Of a DNA stretch of 7,861 nucleotides, positions 1 to 6,058 are shown one piece after another. The stretch's first letter is position 1, and the number at the start of each line of letters is the position of its first letter. Source of the stretch: an uncultured Moraxella sp. (GTDB lineage: Bacteria > Pseudomonadota > Gammaproteobacteria > Pseudomonadales > Moraxellaceae); NCBI GenBank assembly GCA_943908405.1, contig CALTTE010000080.1, forward strand, positions 1 through 7,861. Direction: 5' to 3'. The notes under the pieces were generated by a model. The model saw only the letters and a program-made list of their open reading frames with translations, ran no database searches and had not been told where the DNA came from. The position numbers and the translations under genes were made by a program.

Positions 1-67
1 ATTTAATATAACTCATTTAATATAACTCATTTAATATAACTCATTTAATATAACTTAAATATAACTC
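1..67. repeat. 14-bp tandem repeat array (ATTTAATATAACTC)
   Basis: Three perfect copies of ATTTAATATAACTC occupy 1-14, 15-28 and 29-42. A fourth copy at 43-56 differs only in its last base, and a degenerate partial copy ends at 67. The array starts at the very first base, so its true length is unknown. It is A+T-only except for the two C residues per unit. No gene covers it. This is a slippage-prone minisatellite rather than a CRISPR array, because there are no spacers. Confidence 0.93.
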
Positions 68-97
68 AACCGCCACCCATTCATCATCAGCGTCTTT

Positions 98-138
98 ATT
101 TGTTTGCTTGATATTTGTTTGCTTGATTGGTTTGCTTG
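98..138. repeat. 15-bp tandem duplication (ATTTGTTTGCTTGAT)
   Basis: ATTTGTTTGCTTGAT occurs twice back to back, at 98-112 and 113-127. It is followed at 128-138 by a diverged third partial copy that keeps GGTTTGCTTG. This is a perfect tandem duplication in noncoding DNA with no gene or known element attached. Confidence 0.85.
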
Positions 139-277
139 TTTACCGATTTTCATAACAGCCAATCAATCATCAAAGCAAAAAATAAGTAGCCAGACCATTG
201 ATTGCAATTAACACCAAACCCAACCTAACTGCCAAAATTTTTGTTATTTGTAGCAACTTTTACTCGCTTTATTTACT

Positions 278-328
278 CAATTGAACTTGCTCAATTAAGC
301 TTGTTTGCCCAATTGAACTTGGTTGGGC
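278..328. repeat. CAATTGAACTTG direct repeat and GCCCAA/TTGGGC inverted repeat
   Basis: CAATTGAACTTG occurs at 278-289 and 310-321, with a diverged copy (CAATTAAGCTTG) at 292-303 between them. Overlapping the last copy, GCCCAA at 307-312 can pair with TTGGGC at 323-328 around a 10-nt loop. This lies 28-49 bases past the MoxR stop. It could act as a weak transcript end, but no T-run follows the stem on the minus strand, so I do not call a terminator. Confidence 0.6.
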
Positions 329-355
329 TTGCCAGTTTGATACCCAAAGCCAATG

Positions 356-1270
356 CTATACCGCCACCTTTGCCATCAGCTCATCGGCGATGGTTGGGAC
401 ATCATTCATTGTAAATACTTGCCCGAGCCTATGATTGGCAACCGCTTTAAATACTGCCTGCACGTCATCAATGGCGACATTATCCTGTCCTGACACATAG
501 GCATAGGCTTGGGCGGCATTTTTTAGAGCCAGCACCCCTCTGGGCGACAAACCGTGAAAATTTGACGATGAACGGCTCACCATCGCCAAAGCCTGAATAT
601 AATCCAGCACCACATCAGCGATATATACCTGTTTGGCTTCTTGCTGGGCGGTCAATAGCCCTTGCACATCAAGCACCGCAGGCATTGTTTCAATCATTTG
701 ACGGCGATTCAAACCGAGCAACAGCTCACGCTCGGCACGGCGACTGGGGTAACCGAGCGACACACACATCAAAAAGCGGTCAAGCTGAGATTCTGGCAAG
801 GGATACACGCCTGATTGTTGGGCGGGGTTTTGGGTAGCAATAACAAAAAAAGGCTTAGGCAAAGCATAGGTTTGACCATCAGCACTGACTTGCCGTTCTT
901 CCATCGCCTCCAGCAATGCCGATTGGGTTTTGGGGCTTGAGCGGTTGATTTCATCGGCAAGCAATAGCTCACTAAAAATCGCCCCACGGCGAAACTCAAA
1001 GGCGTGGCGGTCTTGATTGTAAATCACCATACCCAAAATATCGGCAGGAAGCATATCGTTGGTAAATTGCACCCGATTAAATTGCAAACCAAAGCCTTTA
1101 GCAAGGGCGTGTGCCAATGTTGTCTTGCCCATACCTGGCAAATCCTGCAACAACAAATGACCATCTGCAACCATACACGCCAACGCCAGCTGAATGGCAA
1201 CCGATTTATCCAGTATGATTTGGGCAAGCGTATCGCTTAATTGGGCAATGGCTTTTTGGGTGTGAGTCAT
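356..1270 (-). CDS. MoxR-family AAA+ ATPase
   Basis: A 304-residue cytoplasmic AAA+ ATPase of the MoxR group. Family members act as chaperone-like ATPases that help mature or activate partner proteins, commonly working with DUF58 and von Willebrand A-domain proteins. Visible motifs are the Walker A loop LPGMGKT (44-50), Walker B LLLADEINR (102-110), the sensor 1 segment ATQNP (145-149), the LPESQLDRF segment (158-166), and the sensor 2 region LSPRG (241-245). These are the usual MoxR motifs in order, and the length is typical. The start is supported by AAGGA at 1276-1280, five bases before the ATG. The stop is TAG. The downstream partner genes usually seen are absent from 1-355, so its client cannot be inferred here. 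The gap to the upstream FimX-like gene (348 bp) suggests its own transcript. The family call is secure; the specific role is unknown. Confidence 0.95.
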   Translation of the reverse strand: MTHTQKAIAQLSDTLAQIILDKSVAIQLALACMVADGHLLLQDLPGMGKTTLAHALAKGFGLQFNRVQFTNDMLPADILGMVIYNQDRHAFEFRRGAIFSELLLADEINRSSPKTQSALLEAMEERQVSADGQTYALPKPFFVIATQNPAQQSGVYPLPESQLDRFLMCVSLGYPSRRAERELLLGLNRRQMIETMPAVLDVQGLLTAQQEAKQVYIADVVLDYIQALAMVSRSSSNFHGLSPRGVLALKNAAQAYAYVSGQDNVAIDDVQAVFKAVANHRLGQVFTMNDVPTIADELMAKVAV

Positions 1271-1618
1271 AAATATCCTTAAGTGCTTTTATTGTTCAAT
1301 CATTTTAGGGGCATTGGCTTTGCGATTTTGTATTTATAAACTATGGAGCAACCATCACAACACCAATACCGCCATACAACACACAAAAGCACCGCCAAGC
1401 CTTGTTGTCATTGAAGCACCGATATTCAAACATTGAATGCATAGACATTGAGCTATAAACACAGAGCTTTGCGTGCTGTGTGTTGCTTGTGCTTAATTGC
1501 GTGGGTTTCGCCATCGCTAATGAATAGTTTAATAGCCATTCATCAATCGCCTTGGCACAACCGCTTGATTGAACTTTTGTCTTCTGTCGTTTTGGGCTTG
1601 TTGCTTTAGGCTTATGGC
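1271..1618. other. Gene-free gap between the FimX-like and MoxR genes
   Basis: This 348-bp stretch has no supported gene. It must carry the leader of the MoxR gene on its left side; AAGGA at 1276-1280 is the ribosome binding site. A clear sigma70 promoter is not obvious on the minus strand. The TAAAAT at 1302-1307 could be a -10 but lacks a good -35. Two small inverted repeats are visible: ATTCAA/TTGAAT at 1424-1438 and ACACAG/CTGTGT at 1459-1481. Neither is followed by a T-run. Confidence 0.6.
1424..1438. repeat. Small perfect inverted repeat ATTCAA-ACA-TTGAAT
   Basis: A 6-bp perfect inverted repeat with a 3-base centre lies about 155 bp upstream of the MoxR start. It could be a protein-binding site or chance in A+T-rich DNA. 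No regulator can be named. Confidence 0.35.
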
Positions 1619-1626
1619 TTAAGCCT
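1608..1626 (-). repeat. Hairpin spanning the stop codon of the FimX-like gene
   Basis: AGGCTTA at 1608-1614 pairs with TAAGCCT at 1620-1626, giving a 7-bp perfect stem with a 5-base loop that contains part of the TAA stop (1619-1621). On the minus strand the stem is followed by AAAGCAAC rather than a T-run, so it is not a standard intrinsic terminator. It could still mark or protect the 3' end of the message. Confidence 0.4.
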
Positions 1627-3715
1627 CGCCCCCTTCGGCTTGAGCATAAACCAGCGTTTCAGCAGGGGCTTGCAAATAAAACCCTTGTAAAAATCTTGCT
1701 CCCACCGACCACGACATTGACATCATCTGAGCATCTTCAATATAGGGCATTAGCACATCACAGCCTTGTTCTCTGGCGGTATCCACCAAGGCTTTGACCG
1801 TGTCCATATTTTCTTGTCTGTCCAAGTTTTTGGTATAACTGCGTGCCAAACGTGCCAATGTTGGCGATAAATACTCAAGCACTTCCTCGGATTTGGCGGT
1901 TAGACCAAAGTTTTGAATTCCAACAGGGCAACCGCTATCTTTTAGACTCATAAATTGACGCTTGGCAGCCGCCAAATAATCCACCAAATCCTGCTCGTGA
2001 AATTGCAACGTTAACGGCTGTTTGTCGCCGCCACCAATAGCTTTGATTAGCTGGGCGACGGTTTTTGGTAAATTTTTATCCGCCAATGTGGCTGCCGACA
2101 ACGCAATGAGCAAGCGAGCATTGGGGTGAGATTTGCGTGTCATTGCCAACTGTTTTGAAGCGTTGATGAGTAGCCAGCGGTCAATTTTATCAAGCAAATG
2201 GTGTTTTTTGGCAACGCCAATCAATTTATCAAAGGTCAGCTCACTACCATCTGCCATCGGCAAAGTTAAATACACCTCAAATAATTCACTGCTATCAGTA
2301 TTGATGTCATAAATCGGCTGATAACTCAATTTAAAGCGGTTTTGAGTTAAGGCGGTTTGAATGTATTCTGCCAACACCTCATCATCGTCGCCTGCTTTGG
2401 TACTAATATCAAAAACACGCACTTGATTGCCCGCCCCATCAGTATCGCTTGTGATGGCAACCACAGTATCAATGGCTCGCTCAAGCACTGTTTGGGCGGA
2501 TGGTGCATTGGTATCCATCATCACAACCCCGATTGATAGCGTTGTTTTGACTGTGCGTGTACCTACCTCAATGAGTGAGCTTTCGGCACGCTCACGAGCT
2601 TGCTCTGCCAATGCCGATACCTGCTCTTGATTGGTATCGGTCAATAAAACTGCAAAAGTTGCATCGCTAAAACGGCTCACCACACCAGACTCAAACACTT
2701 CGGTTAATAAGTTTGCCATATATTTGATGGTAGTATCCACGCCAGCCAATCCAGCACTGGAGCTGATTTTACCAATATCATTGATAGCCACATAAACCAA
2801 CGCTGCCCGAGTCGCCCCTGTACTTACCTCATCATAAACCTGCTGTAGTTGCTCCATAAAGCCTGTACGGTTTGATAAGCCTGTGAGTGCATCTTGACGA
2901 GTGACGGCAGCAAGCTGTTTGGCAATCTTGCTGGCATTGACATCGTTACGCTGAATAATCATCTGCACCACAGGCTCACCCTCAAAAGTTGCCGAGGCAA
3001 GCTGTAGGCTTGAGGCAAAGGTTGTGCCATCGGTATGGCGAGATTCAAACTCAAACTCCACCTGACTTCGATCGCCCTTGTCAAATCGGCGTAAAAAACG
3101 TTTAAAGGCTTTGGTATTATCGCCCCCTGCAATCAAATCCACCACAGGCACACCGATAATCTCCTCCATACTGTCATAACCAAACAGCTCAAGATACGGC
3201 TCATTGGCAAAAATATGCACCCCTTCATCAATATAAGCCACCGCCGATTTAGAATTGCTAATCAAAATATTAGCACGTTGCTCAGCTTCTGTTAAGATGC
3301 CGTTTAGACGTGCCACTTGACGACGACACTGACTATAAGACGCCAGCAAACAAATGGCGGTTACAATCAGTGCATCTTGCCCCACCACCAACGATTTTAC
3401 CATATCGCCATCTAGCGTTTGGGGCAAATTATCCTCATTGACAAGAGCGGTGTCGCCTTCTTGGGTCAGCTGAATAATAGGCAAGCCAACACGATGCTCT
3501 TGAAGCAAGCCTACCACATCGGTTAAGCTCATATCATAAGCACGGCTAAAGACCAACACGTCCCACTCACTACGCAAAGCTTTGATAAAGGTTTTTTTAT
3601 CATCCCAAAAACCCAGATTAACCTCATCATAATAGTGCGACAACAAAGCAACGAGCTTTTCAGCATACAACTGCTCTTCATCAATCACCATTAAATTTAA
3701 TATATTATCCGCCAT
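1619..3715 (-). CDS. fimX: FimX-like REC/PAS/GGDEF/EAL regulator with degenerate catalytic sites
   Basis: A 698-residue cytoplasmic multidomain protein. The order is a receiver-like domain (about 5-125), PAS (about 145-258), GGDEF (about 265-438) and EAL (about 447-690). This order and length match FimX of Pseudomonas, a c-di-GMP receptor that controls type IV pilus assembly and twitching. The family-typical DALTGLSNR (275-283) and late EAL segment QGFYLQAP (677-684) confirm the domains. Catalytic signatures are lost: the receiver phospho-acceptor position appears to be Ser57 (DVLVFSRAY), GGDEF reads SDATF (350-354), EAL reads EVY (480-482), and the DDFG region reads QNFG (601-604). It should neither make nor cleave c-di-GMP. 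Unlike the EVL-type motif of FimX, the following Arg is Thr484, so nucleotide binding is uncertain. No membrane segment or signal peptide is seen. The start has only a modest GGGCGGA upstream. The next gene upstream is the unknown 584-residue gene on the same strand. FimX orthology is likely but not proven without a search. Confidence 0.82.
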   Translation of the reverse strand: MADNILNLMVIDEEQLYAEKLVALLSHYYDEVNLGFWDDKKTFIKALRSEWDVLVFSRAYDMSLTDVVGLLQEHRVGLPIIQLTQEGDTALVNEDNLPQTLDGDMVKSLVVGQDALIVTAICLLASYSQCRRQVARLNGILTEAEQRANILISNSKSAVAYIDEGVHIFANEPYLELFGYDSMEEIIGVPVVDLIAGGDNTKAFKRFLRRFDKGDRSQVEFEFESRHTDGTTFASSLQLASATFEGEPVVQMIIQRNDVNASKIAKQLAAVTRQDALTGLSNRTGFMEQLQQVYDEVSTGATRAALVYVAINDIGKISSSAGLAGVDTTIKYMANLLTEVFESGVVSRFSDATFAVLLTDTNQEQVSALAEQARERAESSLIEVGTRTVKTTLSIGVVMMDTNAPSAQTVLERAIDTVVAITSDTDGAGNQVRVFDISTKAGDDDEVLAEYIQTALTQNRFKLSYQPIYDINTDSSELFEVYLTLPMADGSELTFDKLIGVAKKHHLLDKIDRWLLINASKQLAMTRKSHPNARLLIALSAATLADKNLPKTVAQLIKAIGGGDKQPLTLQFHEQDLVDYLAAAKRQFMSLKDSGCPVGIQNFGLTAKSEEVLEYLSPTLARLARSYTKNLDRQENMDTVKALVDTAREQGCDVLMPYIEDAQMMSMSWSVGARFLQGFYLQAPAETLVYAQAEGGEA

Positions 3716-3764
3716 AGATTATCCGCCCTATTGGTTTTTTAAATTGGTTTGGTAATGCAACTAA

Positions 3765-3799
3765 ATTGGCACACAACTCCTATTGGCACGCACTCCTTT
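3765..3799. repeat. Imperfect 17-bp tandem repeat in the FimX-like leader
   Basis: ATTGGCACACAACTCCTA (3765-3782) is followed with a 17-bp period by ATTGGCACGCACTCCTTTA. Read on the minus strand, each copy presents a GGAGT word, giving Shine-Dalgarno look-alikes about 60-85 bases upstream of the real start. No reading frame of note follows them. Confidence 0.55.
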
Positions 3800-3802
3800 A
3801 GT

Positions 3803-3881
3803 GTTACCAATGTTACAGTACTACCAATGCCACGACCAAATTAGTTATTGTAACAAATACTGCTTATTTTTACTACCAATG
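3803..3881. repeat. Three direct TACCAATG words upstream of the FimX-like gene
   Basis: TACCAATG occurs at 3805-3812, 3822-3829 and 3874-3881. The last two extend to ACTACCAATG followed by CCAC or GCAC. Two flank the candidate -10 on its downstream side and one sits just upstream of it. Such direct repeats could be regulator binding sites, but this gap is full of short duplications, so chance or slippage is a real alternative. Confidence 0.45.
3847..3855 (-). promoter_or_regulatory. Candidate extended -10 promoter for the FimX-like gene
   Basis: Read on the minus strand this is TGTTACAAT, an extended -10 (TG, one base, TACAAT) that matches five of six hexamer positions. The -35 region at 17 bp (TAGTAA) is poor, as is tolerated with an extended -10. 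Transcription would start about 125 bases before the ATG at 3715. Placement is plausible but untested. Confidence 0.3.
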
Positions 3882-4053
3882 GCACAAATAACGCCAATAA
3901 TTCACTTAAATCACTCACCAACGACCAAGATGACGTTAAAAACATTTTGAAAACGATAATAAAAGTGAATTAAAAAAGTTAAATTAAAAACAATGCACTA
4001 TTAAATACTGTCATAACACAGTTTGGCAACCCTCAAACAATCAAAATTAGCCT

Positions 4054-4079
4054 AAAAACTAGCTTAAAAAAACTAGCTT
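4054..4079. repeat. Tandem AAAAACTAGCTT duplication across a stop codon
   Basis: AAAAACTAGCTT occurs at 4054-4065 and 4068-4079 (period 14). The right-hand copy contains the TAG stop (4073-4075) of the 584-residue gene and the left-hand copy is just downstream. On the minus strand each copy gives AAGCTAG followed by a T-run, and a short GCTT/AAGC stem precedes the first run. This is at best a weak terminator. Confidence 0.7.
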
Positions 4080-5827
4080 GCCAAGCGTAAAATCTCATAT
4101 TGCTCAATCTCATCGGTGGACAGCAAGTTTTGTGTCAATCGCAAGGCGGTTTGCTTTTGCCCCACTCGCAAAATCACCATATCACCTGCCTTAAAGTGAT
4201 AACGAGGCAACACCAAAGTGGCTTGCTGATTAAGACCATCGCCAGCAACCAGCACCGCTTGCACAAAATCTTTGCTACGCATATCGTGCCCATTTAGGCG
4301 AACGCCACATACCGACAATAACCTACCCAAAAACCGTCCCTCTATCTCAACGTGCTTTTCTTTATTTTCCGACCAATGGACAATCCCCAGTTGCCAAGGG
4401 TGTTTATTGGTGGATTTTAATGACTTCATCGCAAATACCCCAAAAACAGGCAAATAAGGACGGCTCAATAATCGGGTCTCTTGGTTGTTAATATTATGAC
4501 CAATGTTATGACTAATATTATTAGCATCACCTTGATTGTCGCCATTTTGATTAACATCACTTTGGGCAAATTCTTCCACCGTAAAACGTACACCAAGCTC
4601 ATCTTTGCCAATCAATTTTACTCGCTCTTTTTGACAGGCAACTTTAGTGTATTTGTGTTTTGGTTGGTATTTTTCTGGTAACTGACTTTGAGCGATAATC
4701 TGATTAAAGCTCTGCCCATCGGACAGCTCTTGATAAATTGCTGGAAAGCCTACCACCATCTCGCCTGCTTGGCTGTAAGAATGGGTAACCCTTGGGGCAT
4801 CTTGGCGACCAAAAGCAAGCAATACCATTTTGGCAAGACGGCGTTCAAAAACCGCCTTCTCCTTACTATCGCTATCTTCCACCAACGCATTAAGATAGGC
4901 AAACAAATCCCCAATCTCAAAAAACAAACACACATACTCATTGCTATAAGGATTGATGGATGCATAAGGGGTAATCAATTCAGGCGGGGTATCGGCTTGT
5001 AAATTAACGAATAAATTAAGCCTACCATCAGGAACAAAGGTCGTTTTTATTAAATCTACCCATTCTGATAAAATCTTAAAAATCTGCAAAATATCGGTAC
5101 GGCGATAAGCAAATAAATTGGTAAAACTTGCCAAACAATTTTGTAAATACTGCTTTTTGATGGTGTTGGGCGGTATCTCGTGTATTTTACTTACACACGC
5201 CTCATCCAAATGCAGTAGCGATGATTTTAAATACCAATCATTTAACATTCGCCAAATGGTTTTTGGGGTTCTTTGGTAGGTCAAGGCGTATTCCATCACC
5301 AAGCGATAGCAAAACGTCATTATACGGTACACCGATAAAATATATAACCGCCGAGACTCGCCATCTTTATCGTTGGCGGGCAATGCTTGAGTAATTTTTT
5401 TCAGCCAAGTGGCGGTTTGCTGGGACGATACATGACCAAGCCGTCTGTGAGCATTAACCGCAATGTCTTGATAGCTTAATAGCAATAAAAAATACAAACC
5501 CCGCACTTCGCCCACGTATGTTTTTTGGTCATTGGGTGGACTTTGGGGGTTGGTGATGTATTCAGCCTGCAACTGAATCACCAAACGGTCAATCGCTGGC
5601 AACAAAGACTCCAAAATTGCAAATCGGGTTTTATCCTCAATATCTGCCACCACAAGCTCGCTAAGCACCGCTTTCATATGGCGACACTGCTCAAACTTAC
5701 TCATATGACCCAATTTGATTGACCAAGCAGGGATATATTCACCTGTTTTGCCAATCGCTTGCAATTCCACCGCCTTTTTGGTAATCACCCCTTTTGACAG
5801 CCGTTCAAATTTTTCCAAAGTTAGCAT
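4073..5827 (-). CDS. Uncharacterised protein with helical N-terminus, Asn-rich linker and beta-rich C-terminal domain
   Basis: I do not recognise a named family for this 584-residue protein. Residues 1-415 look mostly helical, with long amphipathic stretches and several Trp/Tyr-rich helices (for example 105-125, 158-200, 225-262, 297-340). No signal peptide or clear membrane helix is seen; the LYFLLLLSY segment (111-119) is too short. Residues 424-450 are an Asn/Gly/Asp/His-rich low-complexity linker encoded by short DNA repeats. Residues 455-584 are rich in alternating hydrophobic strands, with WQLGIVHW (478-485) and GDMVILRVG (548-556), suggesting a compact beta-barrel of PilZ-like type. 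The RxxxR and (D/N)xSxxG c-di-GMP motifs of true PilZ domains are not evident. AAGGA at 5834-5838, six bases before the ATG, supports the start. It lies directly upstream of the FimX-like gene, 357 bp away on the same strand, so a role beside it in pilus or c-di-GMP signalling is possible but only inferred. Confidence 0.85.
   Translation of the reverse strand: MLTLEKFERLSKGVITKKAVELQAIGKTGEYIPAWSIKLGHMSKFEQCRHMKAVLSELVVADIEDKTRFAILESLLPAIDRLVIQLQAEYITNPQSPPNDQKTYVGEVRGLYFLLLLSYQDIAVNAHRRLGHVSSQQTATWLKKITQALPANDKDGESRRLYILSVYRIMTFCYRLVMEYALTYQRTPKTIWRMLNDWYLKSSLLHLDEACVSKIHEIPPNTIKKQYLQNCLASFTNLFAYRRTDILQIFKILSEWVDLIKTTFVPDGRLNLFVNLQADTPPELITPYASINPYSNEYVCLFFEIGDLFAYLNALVEDSDSKEKAVFERRLAKMVLLAFGRQDAPRVTHSYSQAGEMVVGFPAIYQELSDGQSFNQIIAQSQLPEKYQPKHKYTKVACQKERVKLIGKDELGVRFTVEEFAQSDVNQNGDNQGDANNISHNIGHNINNQETRLLSRPYLPVFGVFAMKSLKSTNKHPWQLGIVHWSENKEKHVEIEGRFLGRLLSVCGVRLNGHDMRSKDFVQAVLVAGDGLNQQATLVLPRYHFKAGDMVILRVGQKQTALRLTQNLLSTDEIEQYEILRLAS
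4484..4519 (-). repeat. Coding 12-bp imperfect repeats in the Asn-rich linker
   Basis: Three 12-bp units encode NISH, NIGH and NINN (residues 437-448), with NQNGD and NQGD repeats just before them. The units are multiples of three, so changes in copy number would lengthen or shorten the linker without shifting the frame. This fits a flexible, fast-evolving spacer between the helical and beta-rich parts. Confidence 0.65.
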
Positions 5828-6058
5828 AAATCGTCCTTATTTGCCCCAAAGAGCATAGCAACTAAAATATAAAAAACCATACCCAAAAACCGTTAAGCAA
5901 AAACCATATAAACAAAGATATTCGCAAAAAACATTCAGCAAAAACGCCTAACACAGCCCAACATCAAACAATCAATAGCACAAACCAAATAAATCATTAA
6001 CCAATCAACCATCAATCAATTATCAAGCAGTCATAACAAACAGTGATTAGCAATCATC
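5828..6058. other. Gene-free, A-rich gap with short degenerate repeats
   Basis: No gene is supported in these 231 bases. AAAAACCATA occurs at 5872-5881 and 5899-5908, and GCAAAAA words recur at 5897, 5924 and 5938. From about 5960 to 6025 CAATCA-type words recur. The left end carries the ribosome binding site of the 584-residue gene. No terminator with stem plus T-run was found for epmB, so read-through from epmB cannot be excluded. Confidence 0.6.

Larger units (their letters stand above)
1..355. other. Gene-free left flank downstream of the MoxR gene
   Basis: I see no convincing coding region on either strand here. The stretch holds the 14-bp array at the edge, a 15-bp duplication at 98-127, and a CAATTGAACTTG repeat with a small hairpin near 278-328. 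It lies downstream of the MoxR gene, where a DUF58 partner would often be expected, but no such reading frame is present. No RNA gene is recognised. Confidence 0.7.
3716..4072. other. Gene-free gap upstream of the FimX-like gene
   Basis: This 357-bp A+T-rich stretch has no supported gene. It holds an imperfect 17-bp repeat (3765-3799), three TACCAATG words (3805-3881), a candidate extended -10 promoter for the FimX-like gene (3847-3855), and a duplicated AAAAACTAGCTT at the end of the upstream gene (4054-4079). No c-di-GMP riboswitch core was recognised. Confidence 0.6.

Noticed and set aside
1..67. CRISPR array
   Set aside because: The units are contiguous with no spacers and there are no cas genes; it is a simple tandem repeat.
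562..837. Plus-strand open frame inside the MoxR gene
   Set aside because: It lies wholly antisense to the Walker/sensor-encoding part of a conserved gene and has no recognisable domain.
1343..1414. Small plus-strand frame (MEQPSQHQ..., 23 codons) in the 1271-1618 gap
   Set aside because: No ribosome binding site precedes the ATG, and the peptide has no hydrophobic segment or recognisable motif.
1608..1626. Stem at the fimX stop as an intrinsic terminator
   Set aside because: The 7-bp stem is real, but no T-run follows on either strand, so it is listed only as a hairpin.
3716..3860. c-di-GMP riboswitch in the FimX-like leader
   Set aside because: The gene context made it worth looking for, but I could not find the conserved GEMM core words or a matching paired structure.
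4072..4090. Intrinsic terminator formed by GCTT/AAGC and T-run at the end of the 584-residue gene
   Set aside because: The stem is only four base pairs and the T-run starts several bases after it; too weak to call.
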